This document shows, in pieces, positions 55,819 through 64,000 of a stretch of 64,000 bases of DNA. The translations under genes were made by a program, and so were the position numbers. Source of the DNA: Boseongicola sp. (GTDB lineage Bacteria > Pseudomonadota > Alphaproteobacteria > Rhodobacterales > Rhodobacteraceae). Location of the stretch: assembly GCA_028824715.1 (NCBI GenBank), contig JAPPCV010000174.1:1-64000 (forward strand), in the 5' to 3' direction. The notes below the pieces were generated by a model, which was not told the DNA's origin, did no database searches, and saw nothing but the letters and a program-made list of their open reading frames with translations. Position 1 is the first letter of the stretch. Every line of letters starts with the position of its first letter.

Positions 55819-58212
55819 ATGCCGAAAGACAGCTTCAACCTTGTTGACACGGAATCCTTCCGCAAGGGGATTGCCCAACACCTGCGGACGTCCTTGGGAA
55901 AGGACCCCGAACACGCCACGCTTTACGATTGGCGAATGGCGCTCTCGCTGACGTTGCGCGACCTGGTCGTGGAACCCTGGTTTGCCTCGACCCGACAGAC
56001 GTACAGGGCCAAGGCCAAACGTGTCTACTACCTGTCAATGGAGTTCCTGGTCGGCCGGTTGATCGAGGACGTGACCGTGAACCTCGGCGTCGAGACCGTG
56101 GCGCGAGAGGCGATGGAGGCGCTGGGCCAGGACTATTCCACCGTGGTTGCCGACGAGCCGGACGCCGCGCTTGGAAACGGCGGGCTGGGACGGCTTGCTG
56201 CGTGCTTCATGGACAGCCTCGCATCGTTGGCAATTCCTGCCTACGGCTACGGCATCCGATACGAACAGGGCCTGTTCGAGCAGCATTTCGACGACGGCGC
56301 ACAGGTCGAAACAGCCGAGACCTGGCTGGCTCAGCGCCATGCCTGGGAATTTGAGCGCCCGGAAGTGTCCTACCCGATCCATTTCGGCGGCAGCGTTTCG
56401 GAGAGTGGCGACAGGGCGATCTGGCGCCCGGACGAGACCATCTCCGCCATGGCCTATGACACGCCGGTGGTCGGCTGGAAGGGAAAATGGGCCAACACCT
56501 TGCGGCTTTGGGCGGCCAAGCCCACGAAGCTCTTTGATCTCGAGAGCTTCAATCGCGGCGACTACTTGGCGGCCAACGCACCGGAAAGTCTCGCGCGGAC
56601 GATTTCACGGGTACTCTATCCGGATGACACGACGGACCTGGGCAAGGAACTGCGGCTCAAGCAGGAGTATTTCTTCACGTCGGCGTCGATCCAGGACATC
56701 CTTCGTCGATTGCTCTCAGAAGGCCATTCTCTCGACGATCTTGCTGACCACGTGGCGATCCAGCTCAATGACACCCACCCCGCGATTGCGGGTCCGGAGC
56801 TCTTTCGCCTGCTCGTCGATGTACATGGCATGGAGAGGCCCCCGGCCATCGAGACGGCGAGCGCATGCCTGGCCTTCACCAACCACACGCTTCTGCCTGA
56901 GGCGCTGGAGCGTTGGTCAGAAGGCCTTTTCGCGCGGATTCTCCCGCGCCACCATGAGATAGTGCGGCTCATCCAGGAAGATCACCAGCGCCGGAGCGGC
57001 AGCGATGTCCGCATCATCGAGAATGGCGAAGTGAAGATGGGTGAATTGGCCTTCGTGATGGCGCATCGGGTGAACGGCGTGTCTGAACTCCACTCTGCCC
57101 TGGTCAGGCAGACGGTTTTTGCGGATCTGCACGTTGCCTATCCCGAACGCGTCATCAACCAGACGAACGGCATCACGCCCCGACGCTGGCTTTTTTCCTG
57201 CAATGCGCCGTTGCGCGACCTGATCGACGAGACCATCGGGACCGGCTGGGCGGATGATCTCCAGCGACTGTCAGAGTTGCGCGAACATGCGGAGGACGCA
57301 GGCTTCCGGGACAGGTTCCGCGCCGCCAAGAAGCAAAACAAGATGCGCCTTGCAAGGTGGTTGAAGGACCGCGACGGGGTGTCGATCAATCCCGACGCCA
57401 TGTTCGATGTTCAGATCAAGCGGATCCACGAATACAAGCGCCAGCTCATGAACATACTGGAGACCATCGCGCTCTGGAACGAGATCAAGGACGCGCCCTA
57501 CGGAGACTGGACGCCACGCGTCAAGCTGTTCGGGGGAAAGGCCGCTCCAGGTTACGTCATGGCCAAGTCGATCATCCATCTCATCAATGACGTCGCGGCC
57601 ACGATCAACGGCGACAAGGCCACCCGCGACCTGCTGCAAGTGGCCTATCCCGCAAACTACAACGTCTCGATGGCGGAACTCCTGATCCCCGCCTCCGATC
57701 TGTCCGAGCAAATATCGACGGCAGGGATGGAGGCATCGGGCACAGGCAACATGAAGCTGTCGCTGAACGGCAGCCCGACGATTGGCACGCTGGACGGCGC
57801 AAATGTCGAAATTCGCGAGCATGTCGGCGCCGAGAACTTCTTCCTGTTCGGACTTGCTGCAGAGGAGGTCATGGAGCGCCGGACGGCGGCAGGCCATTCG
57901 CGCGAGGCAATCAGTGCCAGCCCGCGGCTGGGTCGCGTGCTCGGCCAGGTGGGCTCCGGCGTGTTTTCCGGGGGCGACACCGAGCGTTACCGAGGCCTGT
58001 TGCAGAACCTCTTCGACCACGACCACTTCTTGGTGGCCAGCGACTTCGACAGCTATTTCGAAACGCAGCGCAAGGTTGATGGTGCCTACAGGGACACGGA
58101 CAACTGGACCAGAACGGCCGCGCTGAACACTGCAGGCATGGGCTGGTTCTCGTCCGACCGGACGGTACGTGGATACGCAAGGGATATCTGGGGGGCGCCT
58201 TCGCTGATGTGA
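55819..58212 (+). CDS. glgP: Glycogen phosphorylase
   Basis: Releases glucose-1-phosphate from glycogen. 797 residues, family-normal length; N-terminal RAKRVYYLSMEFLVGRLIED, LGNGGLGRLAACFMDSLASL, IQLNDTHPAIAGPELFRLLV and the PLP-lysine motif EASGTGNMKLSLNGSPTIGT. I use ATG 55819; a TTG at 55798 would add seven residues. First gene of the glg cluster. Confidence 0.96.
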   Translation: MPKDSFNLVDTESFRKGIAQHLRTSLGKDPEHATLYDWRMALSLTLRDLVVEPWFASTRQTYRAKAKRVYYLSMEFLVGRLIEDVTVNLGVETVAREAMEALGQDYSTVVADEPDAALGNGGLGRLAACFMDSLASLAIPAYGYGIRYEQGLFEQHFDDGAQVETAETWLAQRHAWEFERPEVSYPIHFGGSVSESGDRAIWRPDETISAMAYDTPVVGWKGKWANTLRLWAAKPTKLFDLESFNRGDYLAANAPESLARTISRVLYPDDTTDLGKELRLKQEYFFTSASIQDILRRLLSEGHSLDDLADHVAIQLNDTHPAIAGPELFRLLVDVHGMERPPAIETASACLAFTNHTLLPEALERWSEGLFARILPRHHEIVRLIQEDHQRRSGSDVRIIENGEVKMGELAFVMAHRVNGVSELHSALVRQTVFADLHVAYPERVINQTNGITPRRWLFSCNAPLRDLIDETIGTGWADDLQRLSELREHAEDAGFRDRFRAAKKQNKMRLARWLKDRDGVSINPDAMFDVQIKRIHEYKRQLMNILETIALWNEIKDAPYGDWTPRVKLFGGKAAPGYVMAKSIIHLINDVAATINGDKATRDLLQVAYPANYNVSMAELLIPASDLSEQISTAGMEASGTGNMKLSLNGSPTIGTLDGANVEIREHVGAENFFLFGLAAEEVMERRTAAGHSREAISASPRLGRVLGQVGSGVFSGGDTERYRGLLQNLFDHDHFLVASDFDSYFETQRKVDGAYRDTDNWTRTAALNTAGMGWFSSDRTVRGYARDIWGAPSLM

Positions 58213-58251
58213 AATGGTGCCGGAAGATGCCGCCGAACAGGGCTTGAAGCC

Positions 58252-60450
58252 ATGATGTCACCTGATGACGCCCGGAAGATCGCCGCGGGAACGCATGCGG
58301 ACCCGTTTTCGGTGCTGGGCCTGCACGCCGTTGACGGCAGGCAGACGATCCGGGTCTTCATGCCCGATGCGACCGGGATCGAAGTGCTCGACGCAGGCAC
58401 AAGGCGCCGGGTCATGGCCCTCAAGCCGGTGCCCGGCGCACCGGATGTCTTCGCTGGCCAGGCCGCCCGTCGCAAGGAGCCGTTCGCCTATCTCCTGCGC
58501 ATCGCCAGGGGTGAGGATCATTGGGTCGCCGAGGACCCGTACAGATTCGGGCCGGTTCTAGGCGAACTGGACGAGCACCTGATCGGCGAGGGCGCACATC
58601 TGAACCTTTGGAACGCGCTTGGCGCCCATGTCATGAAACACGAGGACGCAGACGGCACGCATTTCGCGCTCTGGGCCCCTGGTGCGAGTCGCGCGTCCGT
58701 CGTGGGAGACTTCAACGGTTGGGACGGTCGGATCCATGCAATGCGTCGGCGCGGCCAGACCGGTGTCTGGGAGATCTTCCTTCCAGGTGTCGGGGAGGGC
58801 GATGCCTACAGGTACGAATTGCTTGGACCGGATGGTCATCTCTTGCCACAAAAGGCCGATCCATTCGGATTTGGCGCCGAACACCCGCCCGGGACCGCGT
58901 CCGTTGTGCGGCGTCTGGACCGTCACGCCTGGACAGACAATGCGTGGATTTCGACGCGCAAGGCGCGGCAGAGCATCGACCAGCCGATCTCCATCTACGA
59001 GGTCCATCTGGGATCGTGGCGGCGCGCCCCGGAAGATGGCAACCGGTCGCTGTCATATGTGGAACACGCGACACAGCTCGTGGACTATGCCAAGGACATG
59101 GGCTTCACGCATGTCGAGCTGATGCCGGTTTCGGAGTTTCCGTTTGACGGTTCCTGGGGCTATCAGCCGATTGGTCTATATTCGCCGACGATACGCTACG
59201 GAACGCCGGACGAATTCCGGCACCTTGTCGAGGCCTGTCACGCGGCGGGGCTTGGTCTCATCCTGGACTGGGTGCCGGGCCATTTCCCCGAGGACCGGCA
59301 CGGCCTGGGCCGGTTCGACGGCACGGCGCTCTACGAGCACGAGGATCGTCGCGAGGGCTTTCACCCCGACTGGAACACGCTCGTCTACAACTATGGCCGG
59401 CGTGAAGTGTCGAACTACCTTGTCGCCAACGCGCTCTACTGGCTGAAGGAACATCACGTCGATGGCCTGCGTGTCGATGCAGTGGCATCGATGCTCTATC
59501 GTGACTACTCGCGGAAAGAGGGTGAGTGGATCCCGAACAAGCATGGCGGCCGCGAAAACCTGGAAGCCATTTCCCTTTTGCAGCGGACCAATGCCGTCGC
59601 CTATGGCGACGTGCCCGGAATCATGATGGTTGCCGAGGAAAGCACGGCCTTTCCGGGCGTCTGCGGCCCGGTGGACCAGGGCGGGCTCGGCTTTGGGTTC
59701 AAGTGGAACATGGGCTGGATGAATGACACGCTGTCTTACATGAGCGAGGATCCGGTTCACCGAAAGTACCGCCATCACAAGATGACCTTCGGGATCGGCT
59801 ATGCCTTCTCGGAGAACTTCATCTTGCCAATCAGCCATGACGAGGTGGTCCATGGCAAAGGGTCCATGCTCGACAAGATGTCCGGCGATGGGCTCGACAA
59901 GTTTGCCAACCTGCGCGCGTACTATGGATTCATGTGGGGTCACCCGGGAAAGAAACTGCTGTTCATGGGCTGCGAGTTCGCGCAGAGGCGGGAGTGGAAC
60001 CACGACGCCGCGCTGGACTGGCACCTGGTCGACAACGACCTGCATCGCGGCGTGCAGAACCTTGTTCGGGACCTGAACGGGCTCTACCGGCGCACGCCAG
60101 GCCTCTACCAGCTCGACTGCAAGCCTGGCGGGTTTCAGTGGGTTGAAGACGGGGCGGCCGACGAGTCGGTCTTCGCCTGGATCCGGCGCGGCGAGGATGG
60201 AAGCGCTCCCGTGCTGGTCGTTTGCAATTTCACTCCGGTGGAACGCCACGCCCGGCGCGTCGGCGTTCCGGAGCCGGGCCGCTGGGTCGAGCGCTTGAAT
60301 ACCGATGCAGAAGTCTACGGAGGTGGAGGACGTGGCAACCTGGGTGGTGTCGACAGCGAAGCGATTGCGGCATCAGGGCGTGAGCACTCCGTGTGCCTGA
60401 CCCTGCCGCCGCTATCCACGCAGATTTTCGAACTGGAGGGCGGTTTCTGA
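58252..60450 (+). CDS. glgB: 1,4-alpha-glucan branching enzyme
   Basis: Introduces alpha-1,6 branches in glycogen. 732 residues: N-terminal CBM48-type domains (ADPFSVLGLHAVDG; THFALWAPGASRASVVGDFN) and a GH13 barrel with ELMPVSEFPFDGSWGYQPIG, nucleophile Asp in VDGLRVDAVASMLYRDYSR, acid Glu in MMVAEESTAFPGV and Asp in LPISHDEVVHGKGSM. ATG 58252, 39 bases after glgP. Confidence 0.96.
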   Translation: MMSPDDARKIAAGTHADPFSVLGLHAVDGRQTIRVFMPDATGIEVLDAGTRRRVMALKPVPGAPDVFAGQAARRKEPFAYLLRIARGEDHWVAEDPYRFGPVLGELDEHLIGEGAHLNLWNALGAHVMKHEDADGTHFALWAPGASRASVVGDFNGWDGRIHAMRRRGQTGVWEIFLPGVGEGDAYRYELLGPDGHLLPQKADPFGFGAEHPPGTASVVRRLDRHAWTDNAWISTRKARQSIDQPISIYEVHLGSWRRAPEDGNRSLSYVEHATQLVDYAKDMGFTHVELMPVSEFPFDGSWGYQPIGLYSPTIRYGTPDEFRHLVEACHAAGLGLILDWVPGHFPEDRHGLGRFDGTALYEHEDRREGFHPDWNTLVYNYGRREVSNYLVANALYWLKEHHVDGLRVDAVASMLYRDYSRKEGEWIPNKHGGRENLEAISLLQRTNAVAYGDVPGIMMVAEESTAFPGVCGPVDQGGLGFGFKWNMGWMNDTLSYMSEDPVHRKYRHHKMTFGIGYAFSENFILPISHDEVVHGKGSMLDKMSGDGLDKFANLRAYYGFMWGHPGKKLLFMGCEFAQRREWNHDAALDWHLVDNDLHRGVQNLVRDLNGLYRRTPGLYQLDCKPGGFQWVEDGAADESVFAWIRRGEDGSAPVLVVCNFTPVERHARRVGVPEPGRWVERLNTDAEVYGGGGRGNLGGVDSEAIAASGREHSVCLTLPPLSTQIFELEGGF

Positions 60451-60483
60451 GGAGCCGTGTCCAATGCAGAAGGAGGGAACAGG

Positions 60484-61743
60484 ATGGATCGAGAGGCTCA
60501 CAGATTGGCTCAGCAATCGATGGCCTTCGTGCTCGCGGGCGGGCGCGGCAGCAGATTGTACGAGCTGACCGACCGCCGGGCCAAGCCGGCCATGTTTTTC
60601 GCCGGCAAGAGCCGGATCATCGACTTCCCGCTTTCAAATGCCGTGAATTCCGGCATTCGGCGCATCGGTGTTGCCACCCAGTACAAGGCACACTCGCTTA
60701 TCCGACACTTGCAGCGCGGCTGGAGCTTCTTTCGCGCCGAACGGAACGAGTCCCTGGACATTCTCCCTGCCTCCCAGCAGCTCAACAACGAGAACTGGTA
60801 CAAGGGAACGGCGGACGCGGTGTCGCAGAACGCCGAGATCGTCCGCAGCTACGGGCCGAAATACATCGTGATCCTCGCAGGCGACCACATCTACAAGCAG
60901 GACTATGCGGTGATGATCGCGCATCACGTCGACAGCGGCGCGGACGTCACCGTTGGCTGCATAGAAGTGCCGCGCATGGAGGCGACGGGCTTCGGAGTGA
61001 TGAAGGTCGATACCGAAGACCGCATTCTTGACTTCGTGGAAAAGCCGAAGGATCCGCCCGCAATGCCGGGGCACCCGGACATGGCTCTGGCCAGCATGGG
61101 CATCTACGTGTTCGAGACCGAGTATCTGCTGAAACTGTTTGACGAGGTGAGGGACGACCCGGATTACGGACACGATTTCGGCGGCGACTTGATCCCGAAG
61201 GTCGTCAGGGAAGGAAAGGCGGTTGCGCATCCCTTCAGCCGGTCCTGCATCCGGTCGTCCATGGAGGAAAAGGCCTATTGGCGCGACGTGGGAACCGTTG
61301 ACGCCTTTTGGCAGGCCAATATCGACCTGACCGATTTCCGGCCGGAACTCGATCTATATGACCAGTCCTGGCCGATCTGGACGTATTCCGAACTGGCGCC
61401 CCCGGCGAAGTTCATCCACAACGAAGACGGTCGGCGCGGACATGCGATTTCCTCGATCGTCTCGGGCGGGTGCATCATTTCAGGCTCCAGCCTGGAGCGC
61501 TGCCTGATGTTCACCGGGGTCAGGACGCATTCCTACTCGCAACTCGAAGGCGTGGTTGCAATGCCATACGTCGAAATCAACCGAAATGCGCGTCTCAAGT
61601 ACACGGTGATTGATCGCGGCGTTGTCATTCCGAAAGGACTGGTCGTCGGCGAAGACGCCGAGCTGGACGCCAGGCGATTCCGGCGTACCGAAGACGGGAT
61701 CTGCCTGATCACGCAGCCAATGATCAACCGACTGGAGAGCTGA
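60484..61743 (+). CDS. glgC: Glucose-1-phosphate adenylyltransferase
   Basis: Makes ADP-glucose, the committed step of glycogen synthesis. 419 residues: pyrophosphorylase signature [49 protein letters not shown] substrate loop and a C-terminal left-handed beta-helix. ATG 60484 follows AAGGAGGG; an upstream GTG at 60457 is not supported. One base separates it from glgA. Confidence 0.95.
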   Translation: MDREAHRLAQQSMAFVLAGGRGSRLYELTDRRAKPAMFFAGKSRIIDFPLSNAVNSGIRRIGVATQYKAHSLIRHLQRGWSFFRAERNESLDILPASQQLNNENWYKGTADAVSQNAEIVRSYGPKYIVILAGDHIYKQDYAVMIAHHVDSGADVTVGCIEVPRMEATGFGVMKVDTEDRILDFVEKPKDPPAMPGHPDMALASMGIYVFETEYLLKLFDEVRDDPDYGHDFGGDLIPKVVREGKAVAHPFSRSCIRSSMEEKAYWRDVGTVDAFWQANIDLTDFRPELDLYDQSWPIWTYSELAPPAKFIHNEDGRRGHAISSIVSGGCIISGSSLERCLMFTGVRTHSYSQLEGVVAMPYVEINRNARLKYTVIDRGVVIPKGLVVGEDAELDARRFRRTEDGICLITQPMINRLES

Positions 61744-61744
61744 C

Positions 61745-63181
61745 GTGAACGTCTTGTTCGTCGCCTCTGAATGCGCGCCGTTCATGAAGACCGGTGGCCT
61801 GGCCGACGTGATAGGCGCAGTGCCCAAGGCCCTCGCCGCGGCAGGGACGAACGTCAGGGTGCTCATCCCGGCCTACCCGGCACTGCATGACCTCGCCGGC
61901 GGCGGCCGGTCGGTCATGCTCCTTGACGACCTCTTTGGCGGCAAGGCGGAGGTCAAGGCCGTCAATGCTCAAGGTCTGGACGTCCTGTTGCTGGTCGCGC
62001 CGCATCTCTATGACCGGGATGGCAACATCTACCTGGGTCCTGACGGAAAGGACTGGTCCGACAATCACCTGCGGTTCGCCGCACTTGGTTACGCTGGCGC
62101 GGAATTGGCCATTGACGGTGCCGATGGATGGACGCCCGACGTCGTGAATTTGCATGACTGGCAGGCCGGCTTGTTGCCCGCGTATCTTTCGCAATCGGGC
62201 CGGAGCGCCCCGCCCGCGGTCATGACCATCCACAACATTGCGTTCCAAGGCCTCTTCGACGCGTCAGAGCTGGCGAACTTGAAGCTGAAAGCCGAGATGT
62301 TCGCAGCGGACGCGGTCGAATACTATGGCAAGATCAGTTTCCTCAAGGCAGGCCTGGCCCTGTCTGACAGGATCACCACGGTAAGCCCGAGCTACGCCTG
62401 CGAACTGCTCACTCCGGAGTTTGGCATGGGTCTCGACGGCCTTCTTCGAGAGCGCCGAAGCGACTTGAGCGGTATCCTGAACGGCATCGATCTTGAGATG
62501 TGGGATCCGGAATCCGATCCTCACCTTGTCGAAAACTACTCCCCACGGTCACTCAAGCGCAAAGAGGCAAACAAGCGCGAAGTCGAAGCGCGGTTGGGGT
62601 TGCAGCGGCGGGACGGACCTCTCTTTTGCGTTGTAAGCCGCCTGACATCGCAAAAGGGCCTGGACATGCTGCTGGAGTGTCTGCCGGGCCTGGTGGCTGA
62701 GGGCGCAAGCCTTGCCTTGCTCGGATCGGGTGACAGCGCGCTGGAACGGCAATTCGCGGAGGCGTCGCGCCGGCACCCCGGGCAGGTCGGCGTGGTGATC
62801 GGATATGACGAGCCCCTTTCGCACCTCCTGCAAGGGGGCAGCGATGCCATTCTCATTCCCTCCCGATTTGAGCCTTGCGGACTGACCCAGCTCTATGGGC
62901 TGCGCTACGGCACGCTGCCCGTTGTCGCGAGGACTGGCGGCCTGGCTGACACGATCATAGACGCGAACGAGGCGGCACTCGCTGCACAATGCGCGACCGG
63001 GTTTCAGTTCGCGCCGATCAACGCCACGATGCTTGAACAGGCAATCGCACGGGCGTGCGCGATCTATCGGCAACCGGGGATCTGGTCGGCCATGGTGCGC
63101 CGGGCGATGCGCCATCCGGTAGGTTGGGACGTCTCGGCCGCGGCCTACGAAGCGATTTACCGCAGCTTGATTGCGGACTGA
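61745..63181 (+). CDS. glgA: Glycogen synthase (ADP-glucose)
   Basis: GT5 transferase extending glycogen from ADP-glucose. 478 residues; the ADP-glucose loop KTGGLADVIGAVPKAL near the N-terminus, and SRFEPCGLTQLYGLRYGTLP followed by VVARTGGLADT in the C-terminal domain. Start is GTG 61745, directly after glgC. Confidence 0.95.
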   Translation: MNVLFVASECAPFMKTGGLADVIGAVPKALAAAGTNVRVLIPAYPALHDLAGGGRSVMLLDDLFGGKAEVKAVNAQGLDVLLLVAPHLYDRDGNIYLGPDGKDWSDNHLRFAALGYAGAELAIDGADGWTPDVVNLHDWQAGLLPAYLSQSGRSAPPAVMTIHNIAFQGLFDASELANLKLKAEMFAADAVEYYGKISFLKAGLALSDRITTVSPSYACELLTPEFGMGLDGLLRERRSDLSGILNGIDLEMWDPESDPHLVENYSPRSLKRKEANKREVEARLGLQRRDGPLFCVVSRLTSQKGLDMLLECLPGLVAEGASLALLGSGDSALERQFAEASRRHPGQVGVVIGYDEPLSHLLQGGSDAILIPSRFEPCGLTQLYGLRYGTLPVVARTGGLADTIIDANEAALAAQCATGFQFAPINATMLEQAIARACAIYRQPGIWSAMVRRAMRHPVGWDVSAAAYEAIYRSLIAD

Positions 63182-63200
63182 GCTGAAGGTTGGCCCCAGG

Positions 63201-64000
63201 ATGAAGTCGTTCCCCGTATCCGCCGGAAACCACCAACGCCTGGGCGCGAACCATGACGGCGGCGGCGTCAACTTTGCCGTATTTTCCGAGAACGCAACGA
63301 AGATCGAGCTCTGTCTTTTTTCGCCTGACGGAAGGAAGGAGACGTCCCGCCTCGCACTGCCGGAACGCACAGGGTCGATATGGCACGGATATGTTGAAGG
63401 CCTGCCGGTCGGGTGCCTGTACGGCTATCGCGCCCACGGCAGCTACGCTCCGGAATCGGGGCATCGCTTCAATCCGAACAAGCTGCTCTCCGATCCGTAT
63501 GCGCGCGAATATTTCGGGCAGTGGACGAACCATCCTGGCACATATGGCTACGACCTGGCGTCGTCGGACGGAGACCTGTCGTTTGACCGCACCGACAGCT
63601 CATCCTGCGTGCCAAAGTCCGTTGTCCCGAATCCGGAACTCTTCAGGGGCTTGATGCAGGGCAGGCATCGGCAGAACTGCAACGACTTGATTTATGAGGC
63701 CCATGTAAGAGGCTTGACCCGGCAGCATCCGCTGGTGCCTGAAGACCTGCGCGGCACCTATGAAGGCCTGGCCACCGAACCGATCCTCGAGCACTTGCAG
63801 AAGCTGGGCGCAAAGGCGATCGAGTTGATGCCCGTGCATGCGTTTGTCGACGATCCCTTTCTTCTCGAGCGCGGCCTGAAGAACTACTGGGGCTACAACT
63901 CCATCGGGTTCTTCGTGGCTGAACCACGGTATTGCGGTCCCAACGGCGTCGCGGGCTTTCGGCACATGGTGGACCGGTTCCACCAAGCCGGCATCGAGGT
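63201..64000 (+). CDS. glgX: Glycogen debranching enzyme (start only; runs out of the window)
   Basis: Isoamylase-type hydrolase removing limit-dextrin side chains. The 266 residues present cover the N-terminal CBM48 domain (GGGVNFAVFSENATKIELCL; GYRAHGSYAPESGHRFNPNK) and the start of the GH13 barrel (LIYEAHVRGLTRQHP, AIELMPVHAFVDD, LKNYWGYNSIGFF), all typical of GlgX. ATG 63201 has CCAGG just before it and is 19 bases after glgA. Catalytic residues lie beyond 64000. Confidence 0.94.
   Translation, partial: MKSFPVSAGNHQRLGANHDGGGVNFAVFSENATKIELCLFSPDGRKETSRLALPERTGSIWHGYVEGLPVGCLYGYRAHGSYAPESGHRFNPNKLLSDPYAREYFGQWTNHPGTYGYDLASSDGDLSFDRTDSSSCVPKSVVPNPELFRGLMQGRHRQNCNDLIYEAHVRGLTRQHPLVPEDLRGTYEGLATEPILEHLQKLGAKAIELMPVHAFVDDPFLLERGLKNYWGYNSIGFFVAEPRYCGPNGVAGFRHMVDRFHQAGIE

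Overview
The window is a high-GC alphaproteobacterial chromosome segment, most like the Rhodobacteraceae. The evidence is a Rhodobacterales-type ribosomal protein L36, a sorbitol/mannitol ABC operon of the Rhodobacter smo type, a glnB-glnA pair, a glgP-B-C-A-X glycogen cluster and an alphaproteobacterial-type LexA box (GTTC-N7-GTTC). Coding density is modest and the intact operons are separated by gene relics: an IS5-type transposase, a DUF3883 fragment, a vestigial sugar dehydrogenase, an ABC ATPase fragment, two tyrosine-recombinase tails, an AbrB-type pseudogene and the C-terminus of a mannitol dehydrogenase. I infer a genome undergoing erosion after past mobile-element activity.

Layout. 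1-5.6 kb (minus strand): the end of a polyamine-type ABC ATPase, then a set made of alpha/beta hydrolase, flavin reductase, luciferase-like monooxygenase and aldehyde dehydrogenase, which looks like a two-component flavin oxygenation pathway. 5.6-13.4 kb: IS5 relic, LacI-type regulator, then binding protein, two permeases, ATPase and mannitol dehydrogenase for polyols, with a decayed short-chain dehydrogenase between the last two. 14-18.2 kb: creatinase (minus), MBL-fold hydrolase and a 3-hydroxyacyl-CoA dehydrogenase-like enzyme. 18.8-29.9 kb: two divergent arms around a GntR/FCD regulator. The minus arm holds an MBL lactonase-like protein, HAD phosphatase, class II aldolase and FGGY kinase. 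The plus arm holds a complete ABC importer, a Tm-1-like/UPF0261 protein and a second class II aldolase. Identical-design 14-bp palindromes stand before each arm, so this looks like one regulon for an unidentified sugar, sugar acid or lactone.

30.5-44.7 kb is mostly housekeeping: agmatinase-family ureohydrolase, Gfo/Idh/MocA oxidoreductase, rpmJ, tRNA-Val, N-formylglutamate amidohydrolase, Do-type protease, glnA, glnB, then an overlapping operon of NAD(P)HX repair enzyme, cysteine synthase, MscS-type channel and AlaX, followed by tRNA-Ser. 45.4-50.4 kb carries a tripartite tricarboxylate-type transporter whose two membrane subunits are apparently fused, and an NCS2-type permease with a C-terminal ATPase-like domain. 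50.4-54.8 kb is a decayed island flanked by recombinase relics, containing a HEAT-like protein and a small repeat protein behind a LexA box. 54.8 kb to the end is a fructokinase followed by the glycogen operon, cut off inside glgX.

The parts connect through carbohydrate use: polyols are imported and oxidised to ketoses, fructokinase feeds hexose phosphate, and the glg genes store and mobilise it. A relic of mannitol dehydrogenase directly before the fructokinase suggests that gene once belonged to a second polyol operon.
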